A DNA stretch of 44,132 nucleotides, taken from contig JAJZKA010000012.1 of assembly GCA_021809805.1 (NCBI GenBank), positions 1 through 44,132 on the forward strand, read 5' to 3'. Under the pieces are notes generated by a model. It was not told where the DNA came from. It ran no database searches and saw only the letters and a list, made by a program, of their open reading frames with translations. The DNA comes from Actinomycetes bacterium (lineage in GTDB: Bacteria; Actinomycetota; Acidimicrobiia; Acidimicrobiales; Bog-793). Shown one piece after another: positions 1 to 9,545 of this stretch (the first letter of the stretch is position 1; every line of letters begins with the position of its first letter). The position numbers and the translations under genes are program-made.

Positions 1-1
1 G

Positions 2-94
2 GCGGCTCAGCTTCAGATTGCAGAGATCCTGGGGCCGCGGCGCTATGCCCAGCTGCACAGCTCCCTTGAGCTACTGACCCAGCAGCTCGGCTAG
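2..94 (+). CDS. C-terminal end of a truncated CDS, possibly a MarR-type regulator (AAQLQIAEILGPRRYAQLHSSLELLTQQLG*)
   Basis: Open frame from the window edge to TAG at 92-94; the tail resembles MarR C-terminal helices. Very short. Confidence 0.3.
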   Translation, partial: AAQLQIAEILGPRRYAQLHSSLELLTQQLG

Positions 95-701
95 TCGGCT
101 CACATTTTTTCTGTGCGGTTTGATGCCCAGATCGCGCACATTGTCGATGTCCGCCATACCAGCTCCACGAACGATCCCGACGCGAAGACCGGCTCCGCCC
201 GTGTGAAGCTGCTTGAAGATGTTCACCTCGTCTTCCTCCTGCCGCCATGGCGTTCAACCCTGGGATCGCGCTTGCAGAAACGGCCGAAGATGCATCGCAT
301 CGACTTGGTCTTGCGTCCCGACAGATGCGCATGTCGCCGGAGAAGGCCACTCGCAGTGCTACCCCCGAGTGCACACCGGGTATGGACGTCTCCTTGAGGC
401 CTTCGTCGTCGGAGAGGTCACGAAACAGCTGTTCGTGGACTGAAGTCGCAGCGCTCTGCGGACATGGGAACCACGTCGACGGCCCACGAAGTGGACCGCG
501 TGATCGAGCGCGAGAACGGACGAATTGTCGGGAGAGAGGTTAAGGCAGTCCGAACAAGCGAGGGGCCGGAATTCAAAGGCTTCAGGGGCGCCTGCCTTTG
601 TGGAACACATGGCAGGACAGAGCAATGACCTATTCGCGGCGCTTTTGTGCTGTCCGGCGGGCGGGACTCCATGACCGTGCCGGCCCGTGCGAACATGGGT
701 G

Positions 702-1310
702 ATGCCCGCGGAACTTCACACCCGACGACTCATGCTGCGCCGCTGGCGCCTAGAGGACCGCAAGCCCTTCGCCGAGCTGAACGCGGACGCCAGCGTAATG
801 GAGCACTTCCCCTCGACGCTTGACCAGGCAACCAGTGACGCGCTCGCGATGTCCGCTGACGAGGCGTTCGACCACGATGGCTTTGGGCTGTGGGCTGTCG
901 AGGTCGCTTCAACGGGCGCGTTCATCGGTTTCGCCGGCCTCGCAGTTCCCCGATTCGCCGCGCATTTCACACCCGCCGTGGAGATCGGCTGGCGGCTCGC
1001 CCGCTCGGCATGGGGGCACGGCTACGCCACCGAGGCGGCGACCGCGGCGCTCGACGACGGCTTCGAACGTGTCCAACTCACGGAGATCACGTCCTTCACT
1101 GCCGTATCCAACGTGCGCTCGCAAGCCGTGATGCGGCGGCTCGGAATGACCCACGATCCCGCAGATGACTTCGATCATCCAGGTCTTCCTGCCGGTCACC
1201 CGCTCCGGCGGCATGTGCTCTATCGCATCGACACGCCAGCATGGCGGGCGCACCGCAGTGGAGTTCGACCAACCCCAAGCGCGCCCTCGAAAACAAGCCT
1301 GCCAACATAA
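702..1310 (+). CDS. GNAT family N-acetyltransferase (RimJ/RimL-like)
   Basis: TRRLMLRRWRLEDRKPFAELN...EIGWRLARSAWGHGYATEAATAALDDGFE...NVRSQAVMRRLGM is typical of GNAT (Acetyltransf_3). ATG at 702 preferred over GTG at 687. Confidence 0.88.
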   Translation: MPAELHTRRLMLRRWRLEDRKPFAELNADASVMEHFPSTLDQATSDALAMSADEAFDHDGFGLWAVEVASTGAFIGFAGLAVPRFAAHFTPAVEIGWRLARSAWGHGYATEAATAALDDGFERVQLTEITSFTAVSNVRSQAVMRRLGMTHDPADDFDHPGLPAGHPLRRHVLYRIDTPAWRAHRSGVRPTPSAPSKTSLPT

Positions 1311-1481
1311 GACGCGGCGTTGTGCGGTGCTGTGGCTTCGCTCGCTACCACTAAGACAGCAGGCGCGGAAAACAAGAAATGGTCTCGACCATTGGGAGCG
1401 ATCCGGTGCGAGCCGAGATGCTCAAGGTGGCCAGCCGGCGGCGCACCCGGCGCGTGCTTGTGAGGTCGATCAATGATCCGC

Positions 1482-2198
1482 TCAGCGCCTCCCGGCAAGG
1501 GTGGCGCGCCGCTTTCCTTGCCGGGCCATGTTCCAGTAGTCGCGCGTGGTCGGGACACCGAGGAGCACCACGCCGGTGTAGCCAAGCGCCGCACCCGCCA
1601 AGCCGACCAGGCGGCCAGCACGCGGGAACGTCTCGGCGATCTTGTGCCCGATCACCTGGATCCCGACCCCCGTGGTGGTTGCGAACATGGCGCGTTTTGC
1701 TCGCCGCGTCACTTGAATCTGCGGCTCCTCGTTGACCACGACGTCCAAGCTCGTGAGGGCCGCATTCGCGAGGTTGTAGGAGGCCACCGCCGCAAGCAGC
1801 GGCTTGTCGGCAAGACCCAGCCTCCAGATCTCCCGAACCCCCCAGAGCACCTTTGGCTTGTCGCCCACATGGTCGACGAGCTCGCCGACGCGGCTCGCGG
1901 TGTTGGTCCGGCGCGCGATGACACCGTCGGCCACATCTGCGAGGTACGACGCGGCCGCCACCCCGATGCCAGACCACTGGTCGAGGCGGGAGGCGGACCA
2001 CGCGACGCCCCACATGGCGAGGATGTCGAGCGCGTTCGCCGGCGTCACGACGCCGTGGGTTCGCTGGGCAGTCCGCTCGAGCAGCGTCGGGCCGATTCCG
2101 CTATCCGTCGGGTTCACGGTCCCGAGCGTAGAGGAGTGTCCGCCAGCGACGGGAACCGGGTCCCGCGCGATCAGCCGAGGTCGCGACACGATCGTCAT
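1482..2198 (-). CDS. CDP-alcohol phosphatidyltransferase family protein
   Basis: Exact signature D-x2-DG-x2-AR-x8-G-x3-D-x3-D: DVADGVIARRTNTASRVGELVDHVGD. Likely start MTIVSRP at 2198; the ORF extends to 2411. Confidence 0.85.
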   Translation of the reverse strand: MTIVSRPRLIARDPVPVAGGHSSTLGTVNPTDSGIGPTLLERTAQRTHGVVTPANALDILAMWGVAWSASRLDQWSGIGVAAASYLADVADGVIARRTNTASRVGELVDHVGDKPKVLWGVREIWRLGLADKPLLAAVASYNLANAALTSLDVVVNEEPQIQVTRRAKRAMFATTTGVGIQVIGHKIAETFPRAGRLVGLAGAALGYTGVVLLGVPTTRDYWNMARQGKRRATLAGRR

Positions 2199-2368
2199 GG
2201 GGAACCCGGATCGCCGCCGAGGCGCCCGGACTGCGCGAACAGCTCGGGTTCTCCCGCCAGCCAAGGACCCGGCGTGTCGACTTGCCCGGTGGCCATTCGA
2301 TTCGACCAGTAGGAGCCATCGAGAAGAGCCCGGCTTCGCCGACGCGCACGCGCAACGGCGCGCGAGTG

Positions 2369-3583
2369 CTATTGGCCGATATAGCCCGCGAGATGGGCGG
2401 GGCGGTCCCATTCGGCGAGCGAACCACGCTGGCGTTCAAGGGCCTCGGGATCGAGCGAGACCCCGAGGCCGGGCCCTTGCGGGACCAGCAATGTGGCACC
2501 GCGGTACTCAACCCCCTGTGCGACCACATCATCGAGGTAGAGCAGCGGTCCGACCGCGTCGCCGGTGAAATGGAGCGCCGCAGCGGAGGCGCCGAGATGC
2601 GCGACCGCCGCCGTCCCGATACCCAGTTCCTGGGTCGTGCCGAGGAGGGCCTTCAGGCCGGCGGCGTCGGCAAGTCCAAGAAGGCGCTGCGCGCCCCAAA
2701 GCCCTCCGGAATGATGAACGACGTTGAAGACATCGATTGCATTCGCGCGAATGAGGCGCATCGCCTGCGCGTAGCTCGACACGTGCTCGGAGACGGCGGC
2801 ATCGACGCGACGCCGGACCTCCGCCATGCCCTCGTAGTCCTCGTGCCAGCTCACACTTTCCACGAGGTCGACCCCATACTGCTTGAGCCGGTCGTAGTGC
2901 GCGACCGCGTCCTTCCAGTAGAAGCGACCCTGAAAATCGAGCCCCTTTAGCTGAATGCGTGGCCCAAAGCGCGAGCGGAGCGCGTCGAGCAATGCATCGT
3001 CGGCATCCCGGTCGACACCGACGTAGTAACGGAAACAGTCCACGCCGAGGGCGAGCAGCTCCTCGACCGAGGCGAGGCGCTGTGCGACGCCCTCCTCGCC
3101 GGCCGCAGGAAACAACGGGTAGGCCATCTCGAGTTCATCGCGACTGCGCCCACCGAGCAGATCACACACCGGGATGCCAGCCGCCTTGCCGGCGAGGTCA
3201 TAGCAGGCCGAATCCAGCGCCGCGGCGAGCTGTGAGGTCAAAGTAAACGGTGGGTAGCTGTTCGCCGCGACGAGATACGAAGGCATCTGAGCGTGCAGCA
3301 TCTGGTGCAGCGCGGCATGTCGGGTGGGGTCGAAGCCGACCATCACGCGATCGATCGCCACCGAAAGCGCATCGAGGTCGGGCAACGTCATCCGGTAGCA
3401 ATCGAGGTCAGACATCTCGCCGAGCCCGATCAAGCCGACGTCGGTCGTGACCTCGATGATCACGTGGACGGAGATGCTGCCCGTGCGGCGACGCGACCGC
3501 ACCGGGGTCAGACGGTGCCCGGTAATGATCACAGCCGGGTCCTCCTCTCGCAGACCTGCCCACGGTGAGCGAAACGCGAGCAA
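2369..3583 (-). CDS. Enolase-superfamily (mandelate racemase/muconate lactonizing enzyme-like) protein
   Basis: VIIEVTTDVGLIGLGE, ALDSACYDLAGKAAGIPVCDLLGG, LKGLDFQGRF, VESVSW, SEHVSS, NAIDVFNVVHHSGGLWGAQRLLGLADAAG. The exact start is uncertain. Confidence 0.85.
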   Translation of the reverse strand: MLAFRSPWAGLREEDPAVIITGHRLTPVRSRRRTGSISVHVIIEVTTDVGLIGLGEMSDLDCYRMTLPDLDALSVAIDRVMVGFDPTRHAALHQMLHAQMPSYLVAANSYPPFTLTSQLAAALDSACYDLAGKAAGIPVCDLLGGRSRDELEMAYPLFPAAGEEGVAQRLASVEELLALGVDCFRYYVGVDRDADDALLDALRSRFGPRIQLKGLDFQGRFYWKDAVAHYDRLKQYGVDLVESVSWHEDYEGMAEVRRRVDAAVSEHVSSYAQAMRLIRANAIDVFNVVHHSGGLWGAQRLLGLADAAGLKALLGTTQELGIGTAAVAHLGASAAALHFTGDAVGPLLYLDDVVAQGVEYRGATLLVPQGPGLGVSLDPEALERQRGSLAEWDRPAHLAGYIGQ

Positions 3584-3605
3584 CCGATGTGAAAGTTCAT
3601 CGGCG

Positions 3606-3628
3606 ATCGTGCACGATACGTGATCGTG
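3606..3628. promoter_or_regulatory. Overlapping inverted repeats ATCGTG-CACGAT-ACGTG-ATCGTG; candidate GntR operator
   Basis: ATCGTGCACGAT (3606-3617) is a perfect palindrome and CACGAT pairs again with ATCGTG at 3623-3628. It lies in the divergent intergenic region between the enolase-type gene and the GntR gene. Confidence 0.5.
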
Positions 3629-3650
3629 CCGAATCTGTCAAAGTGAGGAC

Positions 3651-4361
3651 GTGCAGCCCGATACGATCCCGGGCCGCGAGGTCCTCAGTCGGACGATGCT
3701 CGCGGACAGCGCTTATGAAATGGTGCGCCGGCGCGTCATGGACCTGTCGATCCCACCCGACTCGCACATCAACATTGACCATCTCGCGCGTGAACTTGAC
3801 ATCTCGAACACGCCTCTGCGAGAAGCGCTCGCGCGTCTTGAGCGCGAGGGTTTCGTCGAGCGGCGAAACCTGCGCGGCTACCGCACGACAGGGCTGCTCA
3901 CCCGGCGCGCGCTGGACGAGCTGTTTGACCTCCGGCTCCTCCTTGAGCCCGAGGCGGCACGACTCGCGCGCTTGGGTGCTGACCTCCGAGCACTTGAGAC
4001 CGAGTTGCGAAAGACGCTGAACGAGATGCAGGAGATGCTCGGCCGGGCCGCTGGCGACGATAGCTATTCCCTCTATCGGGCCTTCATCGAAGCGGACGCC
4101 GCCTTCCACGCCGCCATCTCCCAGGCGTCGGGGAATCACCTGCTCCAGGCGACCTTCAGTGGCCTCAACGCGCACGTCCACCTCTACCGCCTGCTAGTCC
4201 GCTCTCGGATCGCCCCGTGGGCGGTCACCGAGCACCTCTTGGTGCTGGACGGTCTGCTCGCGCCAGACCCCGAGGAGGCGGCAGCCGGCATGCGTCAGCA
4301 CCTCGAGCGGGCCCGCCATCGCCTCATCGACCTGGTATTCGGCGAGGATGTGGACGGTTGA
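3651..4361 (+). CDS. GntR/FadR (FCD domain) family transcriptional regulator
   Basis: wHTH INIDHLARELDISNTPLREALARLEREGFVERRNLRGYRTT followed by an FCD-like helical domain. Confidence 0.9.
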   Translation: MQPDTIPGREVLSRTMLADSAYEMVRRRVMDLSIPPDSHINIDHLARELDISNTPLREALARLEREGFVERRNLRGYRTTGLLTRRALDELFDLRLLLEPEAARLARLGADLRALETELRKTLNEMQEMLGRAAGDDSYSLYRAFIEADAAFHAAISQASGNHLLQATFSGLNAHVHLYRLLVRSRIAPWAVTEHLLVLDGLLAPDPEEAAAGMRQHLERARHRLIDLVFGEDVDG

Positions 4362-5129
4362 GGCGATCGCGCAGCTCCCCGAAGACGTCGCCGTCGGGCA
4401 CCGCGAAGGTGACGACCCCCGCCTCGTCCGGCGCGACGTCATCGTTCGCGCCGACTCTGCGGGCTGCACGACGGGCTTCACGGCTGCCTGCCGGTCACGC
4501 AACGTCTCCTTCGCGGTCTCGCCCGCTCGACCCAAAAGATCACCGAGGCGATCCTTGCGACGCTCGAGCTCGAGAAGCGCTGGGCACCTGCAATCTGCCA
4601 GGACGGCGAGCTGCGCGAGGGTGCGGCGGTCACCGAGCTCACCGAGCTCGTTGATCTGTCGTCCTTCCTGAGCGGGACACGCCTCATCGTGCGACGCGAG
4701 CCGTTGCATCCTGGCGCCCAGCAGAGCCTCTTTTCCTCCCTCGAGCACCGCTACTGGGGCTTTTCCACCGACCAGGCAGGCGACCCGGTCGCTCTTGACG
4801 CGTTCATCCGTGCGCATGCCCACGTGGAGCAGTACATCGCAAGGCTGAAGGACTCCGGGCTGTGCCGCTTCCCCTTCTCGAACCTCGAGGCGAACCGGAA
4901 CTGGCTGATGGTCGTCGCCGCTGCCGCAGACCTCGTGAGATGGTTCCAGCTCCTTTGCTGCGACACCCACCTCGCCGGTGCCCGCCCAAAGCAGCTCCGC
5001 TGGACGATCTCCCACGTGCCGGGGCGTCTCGTCGCCTCGGCCCGGCGCAACTTCGTCCGGATCCTCGAGGGCTGGCCGAGTGCGGAGGCGATCATCGCCA
5101 TCTACCGGTGCATCGCACTGATTACCTGA
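4357..5129 (+). pseudogene. 5'-truncated, frameshifted IS1380-family transposase remnant
   Basis: Frame 1: VRADSAGCTTGFTAACRSRNVSFAVS. After a frameshift near 4520: ARSTQKITEAILATLELEKRWAPAICQDGELREGAAVTELTELVDL...GTRLIVRREPLHPGAQQSLF..HRYWGFSTDQ..HVEQYIARLKDSGLCRFPFSNLEANRNWLMVVAAAADLVRWFQLL. These are IS1380 C-terminal motifs. Confidence 0.75.
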
Positions 5130-5888
5130 GCGCCCTCACACCGAGCTCTGCGGCCGAACGTGGATGGCTCACGTCCCCGTTCTCGTTGTCGTCCTCCTCA
5201 ACCGGCCAGCTCGGTCGATTCACACCCGGACCGGTCCGAGAATCACCCGCATCACGCGATCGGGGGCCAAGGAATGGTCGAGGAGGTCCGCTCCATCACT
5301 CTCGTGAATGATCGGAGCTAGCGCCCACTCCTCGTCGCTTAGATTGCCATGTGTCGTGCACAATGTCTTTGATTTCTTGGTCTTCAGCAATATAACACCA
5401 TTCTACATGGTGCTAGTTACACCCATACAAGTCACTACCCGCGCGAGCATCGCCGAGAGCCTCTCAGAGATCGCCGAACTGCACGGGAAAGGTCTCGGGC
5501 CACCGTCACGCGAGCCGATTGCCATGAGCGCTCAACAACGCGGCGCGTGCCTCACTGATGGCTGCCGCAGTCGGCGGAAAGGCGCTCGCCGTCGACACGT
5601 GTGCGAAAAAGGTGACTGCCAGGCTCACCCGCACCTGGACCTACGGCATGCAACCCATACCCATCGGATCTGACCGACCGAGGATGCTCAGTGCAGCCGA
5701 ACCGTCGTCATCAAGAGCTACTGACAACACCAGCCTCCCCCCCCCGCAAGTCGACGGTGCGCGTGAGGCGGTAGTCTGTTGTTCACATCCCCTTGGGAGA
5801 GTCGCCTCGCTTGGCAGGACGGCCATTCGGCCTCGTGTTCGCCCCGTGCAGGTTCGACGCCTCGACCGAGCGTGCCCCAAGGAGCCGC

Positions 5889-7043
5889 ATGACTGTCATC
5901 TCACCTCGCGACGTCTCCTCCACGCGTCGCCCGCCGGTCTTCGGCATCCTCAGCACGTATCCCCCAACGGCGTGCGGTCTTGCGACCTTCAGCGCCGCTC
6001 TGTCCACGGCAGTGGTTGCTCTCGGAGGGGCGGCTCGCGTCGTGCGTATCGCCGATGGGAGTGTCTCCACGCTGCCCGGAGTGGTCGGGGAGCTGGAAAA
6101 CGGTTCTCCGAGCTCAATGAGCGCTGCGGCGCGCCTGCTAAACGAGGGCGACGTGGCGATCATCCAACATGAGTACGGCATCTACGGCGGCAGCGACGGC
6201 GACGAGGTACTCGCGGTCCTCGGACACCTCCAAGTGCCAGCGATCGTCGTCGCACACACCGTGCTGATGCATCCAACAAGCCATCAACGCACCGTGCTGG
6301 AGCGCGCCGCGGCCATTGCCTCACAGGTGGTCGTGATGTCGAACGCGGCGCGCACGCGCTTGTGCCAGGTGTTCGATGTCGATCCGCAAAAGGTGGTGAC
6401 CATTCCGCACGGCGCGGCAACCCCGGGTGTCGTCGCGCCCCCGGCGGGCCGCCCCACACTATTGACCTGGGGCTTGCTCGGCCCCGGCAAGGGGATCGAG
6501 CGCGTCATCGACGCAATGGTGCCCCTTGAACACCTCCAAGCCCGTCCACGGTATGTCGTGGCAGGCCAGACGCATCCCAAGGTCTTAGCCCTGGACGGGG
6601 AGGCCTACCGCAACGCGCGGATCGAACAGGCGTGGCGACGCGGCGTCGCGGCGTCGGTGTCAGTCGACGCGAGTTACCGCACCGTCGCCTCGCTGACCTC
6701 GCTCGTGCAGTCCGCCGCTGTCGTCGTGCTGCCGTACGACTCGACCGACCAGGTGACCTCCGGCGTGCTCGTCGACGCGATCGCCGCCGGCCGTCCCGTC
6801 GTCGCCACAGCCTTTCCGCACGCCGTCGAGCTCCTCAAGAGCGGCGCGGGCACCGTCGTCGAGCACGACGACCAGGAAGCCCTGGTGTCGGCGCTCGCCC
6901 GCATCCTTAACGAGCCAATGATTGCCGACGCCATGGCAACCGAAGCCCGGCGCCTCGCCCCGACCATGTCGTGGTCGGTCGTCGCTGACGCCTACCTCGT
7001 GCTCGCCGACCGGCTCATCGCCGAACGCCTGGCGCTCGTGTGA
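5889..7043 (+). CDS. GT4-family glycosyltransferase
   Basis: FGILSTYPPTACGLATFSAAL, VVTIPHGAATPG, LTWGLLGPGKGIERVIDAM, VLPYDSTDQVTSGVLVDAIAAGRPVVATAFPHAVELL. ATG at 5889. Confidence 0.87.
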   Translation: MTVISPRDVSSTRRPPVFGILSTYPPTACGLATFSAALSTAVVALGGAARVVRIADGSVSTLPGVVGELENGSPSSMSAAARLLNEGDVAIIQHEYGIYGGSDGDEVLAVLGHLQVPAIVVAHTVLMHPTSHQRTVLERAAAIASQVVVMSNAARTRLCQVFDVDPQKVVTIPHGAATPGVVAPPAGRPTLLTWGLLGPGKGIERVIDAMVPLEHLQARPRYVVAGQTHPKVLALDGEAYRNARIEQAWRRGVAASVSVDASYRTVASLTSLVQSAAVVVLPYDSTDQVTSGVLVDAIAAGRPVVATAFPHAVELLKSGAGTVVEHDDQEALVSALARILNEPMIADAMATEARRLAPTMSWSVVADAYLVLADRLIAERLALV

Positions 7044-8056
7044 CCGGGATCGCAGCACCGGACTTCCGCCACCTTCTGCAGCTGAGCGATGGGCGCGGCA
7101 CCTTCGAGCACGCTCGGTTCACCGAGCCCCGGCGCGAGGGTGGCTACTGCACCGACGACATGGCTCGCGTGCTCGTGGTCGCCGCGAGAGAGCCGGAGCC
7201 AAGCGGCGCGGTGCACGGCCTGATCGGACTCAGCCTTGACTTTCTGACGAGCGCGCAGAGCCCCGACGGCGCCTACCGCAACCGACGGGACCGCCACGGA
7301 GGATGGTGCGACGAACCGACGCTGGACGACTGCTGGGGCCGAAGCCTCTGGGGACTCGGGGTCGCCGCCGCACATTGCGGGCCCGGACCGATTCGCGAGC
7401 GCGCGCTCGCCGAGTTCGAGCGCGGCGCGCGGCGCCGCTCACCGTGGCCACGAGCAATGGCCTACGGCGTGATCGGCGCCGCCGAGATCCTGATCGCCGA
7501 TCCGCGCAACGTGGTCGCGCACTCGCTTCTTGCCGACGCCGCCGGCCAGATGGGGAGAGCCCGCGACCGCGCTTGGGCATGGCCCGAGGAGCGCCTTGCC
7601 TACGCGAACGCGGTGCTCCCCGAGGCGATGATTGCCGCCGGGTGGGCGCTCGGCCGCGAGGAGCTCGCTGCTGACGGTTTGACGCTCCTCGGCTGGCTGC
7701 TCGAGCACGAGACCCGCAATGGGCACTTATCCGTCACCCCGGTCGGCGGCGCGGCTGAAGGGGACCGGGGTCCGGCTTTCGATCAGCAGCCGATCGAGGT
7801 TGCCTGTCTCGCCGAGGCATGCGCGCGCGCAGGTCGCCTCGACGACTCTGAGCAATGGGTCGCCGGCATTGCTGCCGCCTCAGCTTGGTTTTGCGGAGAC
7901 AACGATGCCGCTCAGCTGATGTGGGATCCCGACGGGGGTGGCGGCTACGATGGCCTTCACAAGCGGGGCGTGAACACCAATCAGGGCGCCGAGTCGAGCC
8001 TCGCGTTGCTGGCGACCCAGCAGCATGCCCGGCACCTCATTGGCGTCGCGACGTGA
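7040..8056 (+). CDS. Conserved protein with predicted (alpha/alpha)-toroid, glycosidase/transferase-like fold
   Basis: GTG start overlaps the upstream stop. Motifs GGYCTDDMARVLVVA, DDCWGRSLWGLG, FDQQPIEVACLAEAC, NTNQGAESSLALLAT recur beside GT4/GH130 genes. Confidence 0.7.
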   Translation: MTGIAAPDFRHLLQLSDGRGTFEHARFTEPRREGGYCTDDMARVLVVAAREPEPSGAVHGLIGLSLDFLTSAQSPDGAYRNRRDRHGGWCDEPTLDDCWGRSLWGLGVAAAHCGPGPIRERALAEFERGARRRSPWPRAMAYGVIGAAEILIADPRNVVAHSLLADAAGQMGRARDRAWAWPEERLAYANAVLPEAMIAAGWALGREELAADGLTLLGWLLEHETRNGHLSVTPVGGAAEGDRGPAFDQQPIEVACLAEACARAGRLDDSEQWVAGIAAASAWFCGDNDAAQLMWDPDGGGGYDGLHKRGVNTNQGAESSLALLATQQHARHLIGVAT

Positions 8057-9528
8057 GCGGGAGCGCTGCCGAGCGGATCCGGCGCCACGAACAGCGCCTC
8101 GTCCCTGACCGTTCGCGGGTCATCAGCCAGTTGTTCGTCCCGGGACAAGAGAGCTTCGACCACCATGACTCGCGCGTCGCCGCAGTCCTCACGCGGTTGC
8201 TCGCCCTCAGCGAGGACGAGGTTGAGAGCACTCTTCGTGATGTCCTCACCCGCTTTGGTGCGCGCCACCGCGACCTGCCCGCAGTCATCGAGCACCACGC
8301 CGGGGCGGTGCTCGACCGGCTGCCCACCGGCTCTGTGCCACCCGGCCCGCTGCGCGCACTCATCGGGGCAACGTTCACGAGCGAGTACGCTCTCGAAGGG
8401 GCTGCCATCTGCAATCCCAGCCTCGTGGCGCACCCCGACCAGGGCCAGACGCCCGCGGACCGTTTGCGGGTCGTGATGAGCCTTCGGGCAATCGGCGAGG
8501 GGCACCGCTCCTCGATCGAATTCCGTGAAGGCACCATCGACGCCGGCGGTCAACTCGAGTTCGACGTCCCCGCTGCCTACGCCACAACCGGTATGCATGA
8601 GCCGGCAGAACTTCACAACACCGTGCTGCGCGCCGAGCTCCGGCGCCTCGATTATGGCACTGAGGACGCTGACTACGTCCTCGACGCCCTCGGCGAGCGC
8701 TTCAGCGCGGTCGACCTCGAGCGAGAGCTGGCGCGCCTGCACGCCAACGTCGCGACAAGACGTCACGGCGCGCGGACTGCCGAGCTACTCCGCGGCGTTG
8801 CCGAGCGCACGTACGGGACGCGCTTTTCCACAAGCACGACGCTGTCCGAGCGCGTCCTCGCGCCTCGGATGGCCGCTGAACGCAACGGCATGGAGGACGC
8901 CCGCTTTCTCCGGTTCGTCGACGACGATCGCAGCGTCACCTACTACGCCACCTACACCGCCTATGACGGCACGCGTATCTCCCAGCAGATGCTCGAGACC
9001 GCCGACTTCGCGAGGTTCACCTCCTCGCCAGTCGTCGGGGATGCGGCTGTGAACAAGGGGCTCGCGCTGTTCCCGCGTCGGATCGGTGGGCGGTTCGCCG
9101 CGCTCTCGCGCTGGGATCGCGAGACCAACGGCGTTGCTTTCTCAGATGATCCGCGACTGTGGCGAGGCGCTGTCGCCTTTCAGGTGCCCCAGCGGGGCTG
9201 GGAGATCCTCCAACTCGGCAACTGCGGCGCACCGATCGAGACCGAGCGGGGCTGGCTCGTCCTTACTCATGGGGTGGGGCCGATGCGGACCTACGGAATC
9301 GGCGCCGTGCTCTTGGACCTCGACGACCCGAGCCAGGTTCTCGGCCAGCTCCTCGATCCTCTCCTCGTTCCCAATGCGAGCGAGCAGGACGGCTATGTTG
9401 CAAACGTCGTCTACTCCTGCGGCGCGATCGTCCACGCCGGCAACCTCGTCATCCCCTACGGCATCGGTGACGCTGCGATCGGCATTGCCACGGTGCCGCT
9501 GGGCGACATCCTCGAGGACCTGTCCTGA
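8053..9528 (+). CDS. GH130-family glycoside phosphorylase/hydrolase-like protein
   Basis: GTG start overlaps the upstream TGA. NGMEDARFLRFVDDD, YATYTAYDGTRISQQMLET, KGLALFPRRIGGRFAALSRWDRETN, YSCGAIVHAGNLVIPYGIGDAAIGIATV. Confidence 0.82.
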   Translation: MSGSAAERIRRHEQRLVPDRSRVISQLFVPGQESFDHHDSRVAAVLTRLLALSEDEVESTLRDVLTRFGARHRDLPAVIEHHAGAVLDRLPTGSVPPGPLRALIGATFTSEYALEGAAICNPSLVAHPDQGQTPADRLRVVMSLRAIGEGHRSSIEFREGTIDAGGQLEFDVPAAYATTGMHEPAELHNTVLRAELRRLDYGTEDADYVLDALGERFSAVDLERELARLHANVATRRHGARTAELLRGVAERTYGTRFSTSTTLSERVLAPRMAAERNGMEDARFLRFVDDDRSVTYYATYTAYDGTRISQQMLETADFARFTSSPVVGDAAVNKGLALFPRRIGGRFAALSRWDRETNGVAFSDDPRLWRGAVAFQVPQRGWEILQLGNCGAPIETERGWLVLTHGVGPMRTYGIGAVLLDLDDPSQVLGQLLDPLLVPNASEQDGYVANVVYSCGAIVHAGNLVIPYGIGDAAIGIATVPLGDILEDLS

Positions 9529-9545
9529 CACAAAGGAGCATCACC

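Noticed and set aside
113-696. Several overlapping ORFs before the GNAT gene
   Set aside because: Short, mutually overlapping, no recognisable motif or SD; probably degraded sequence.
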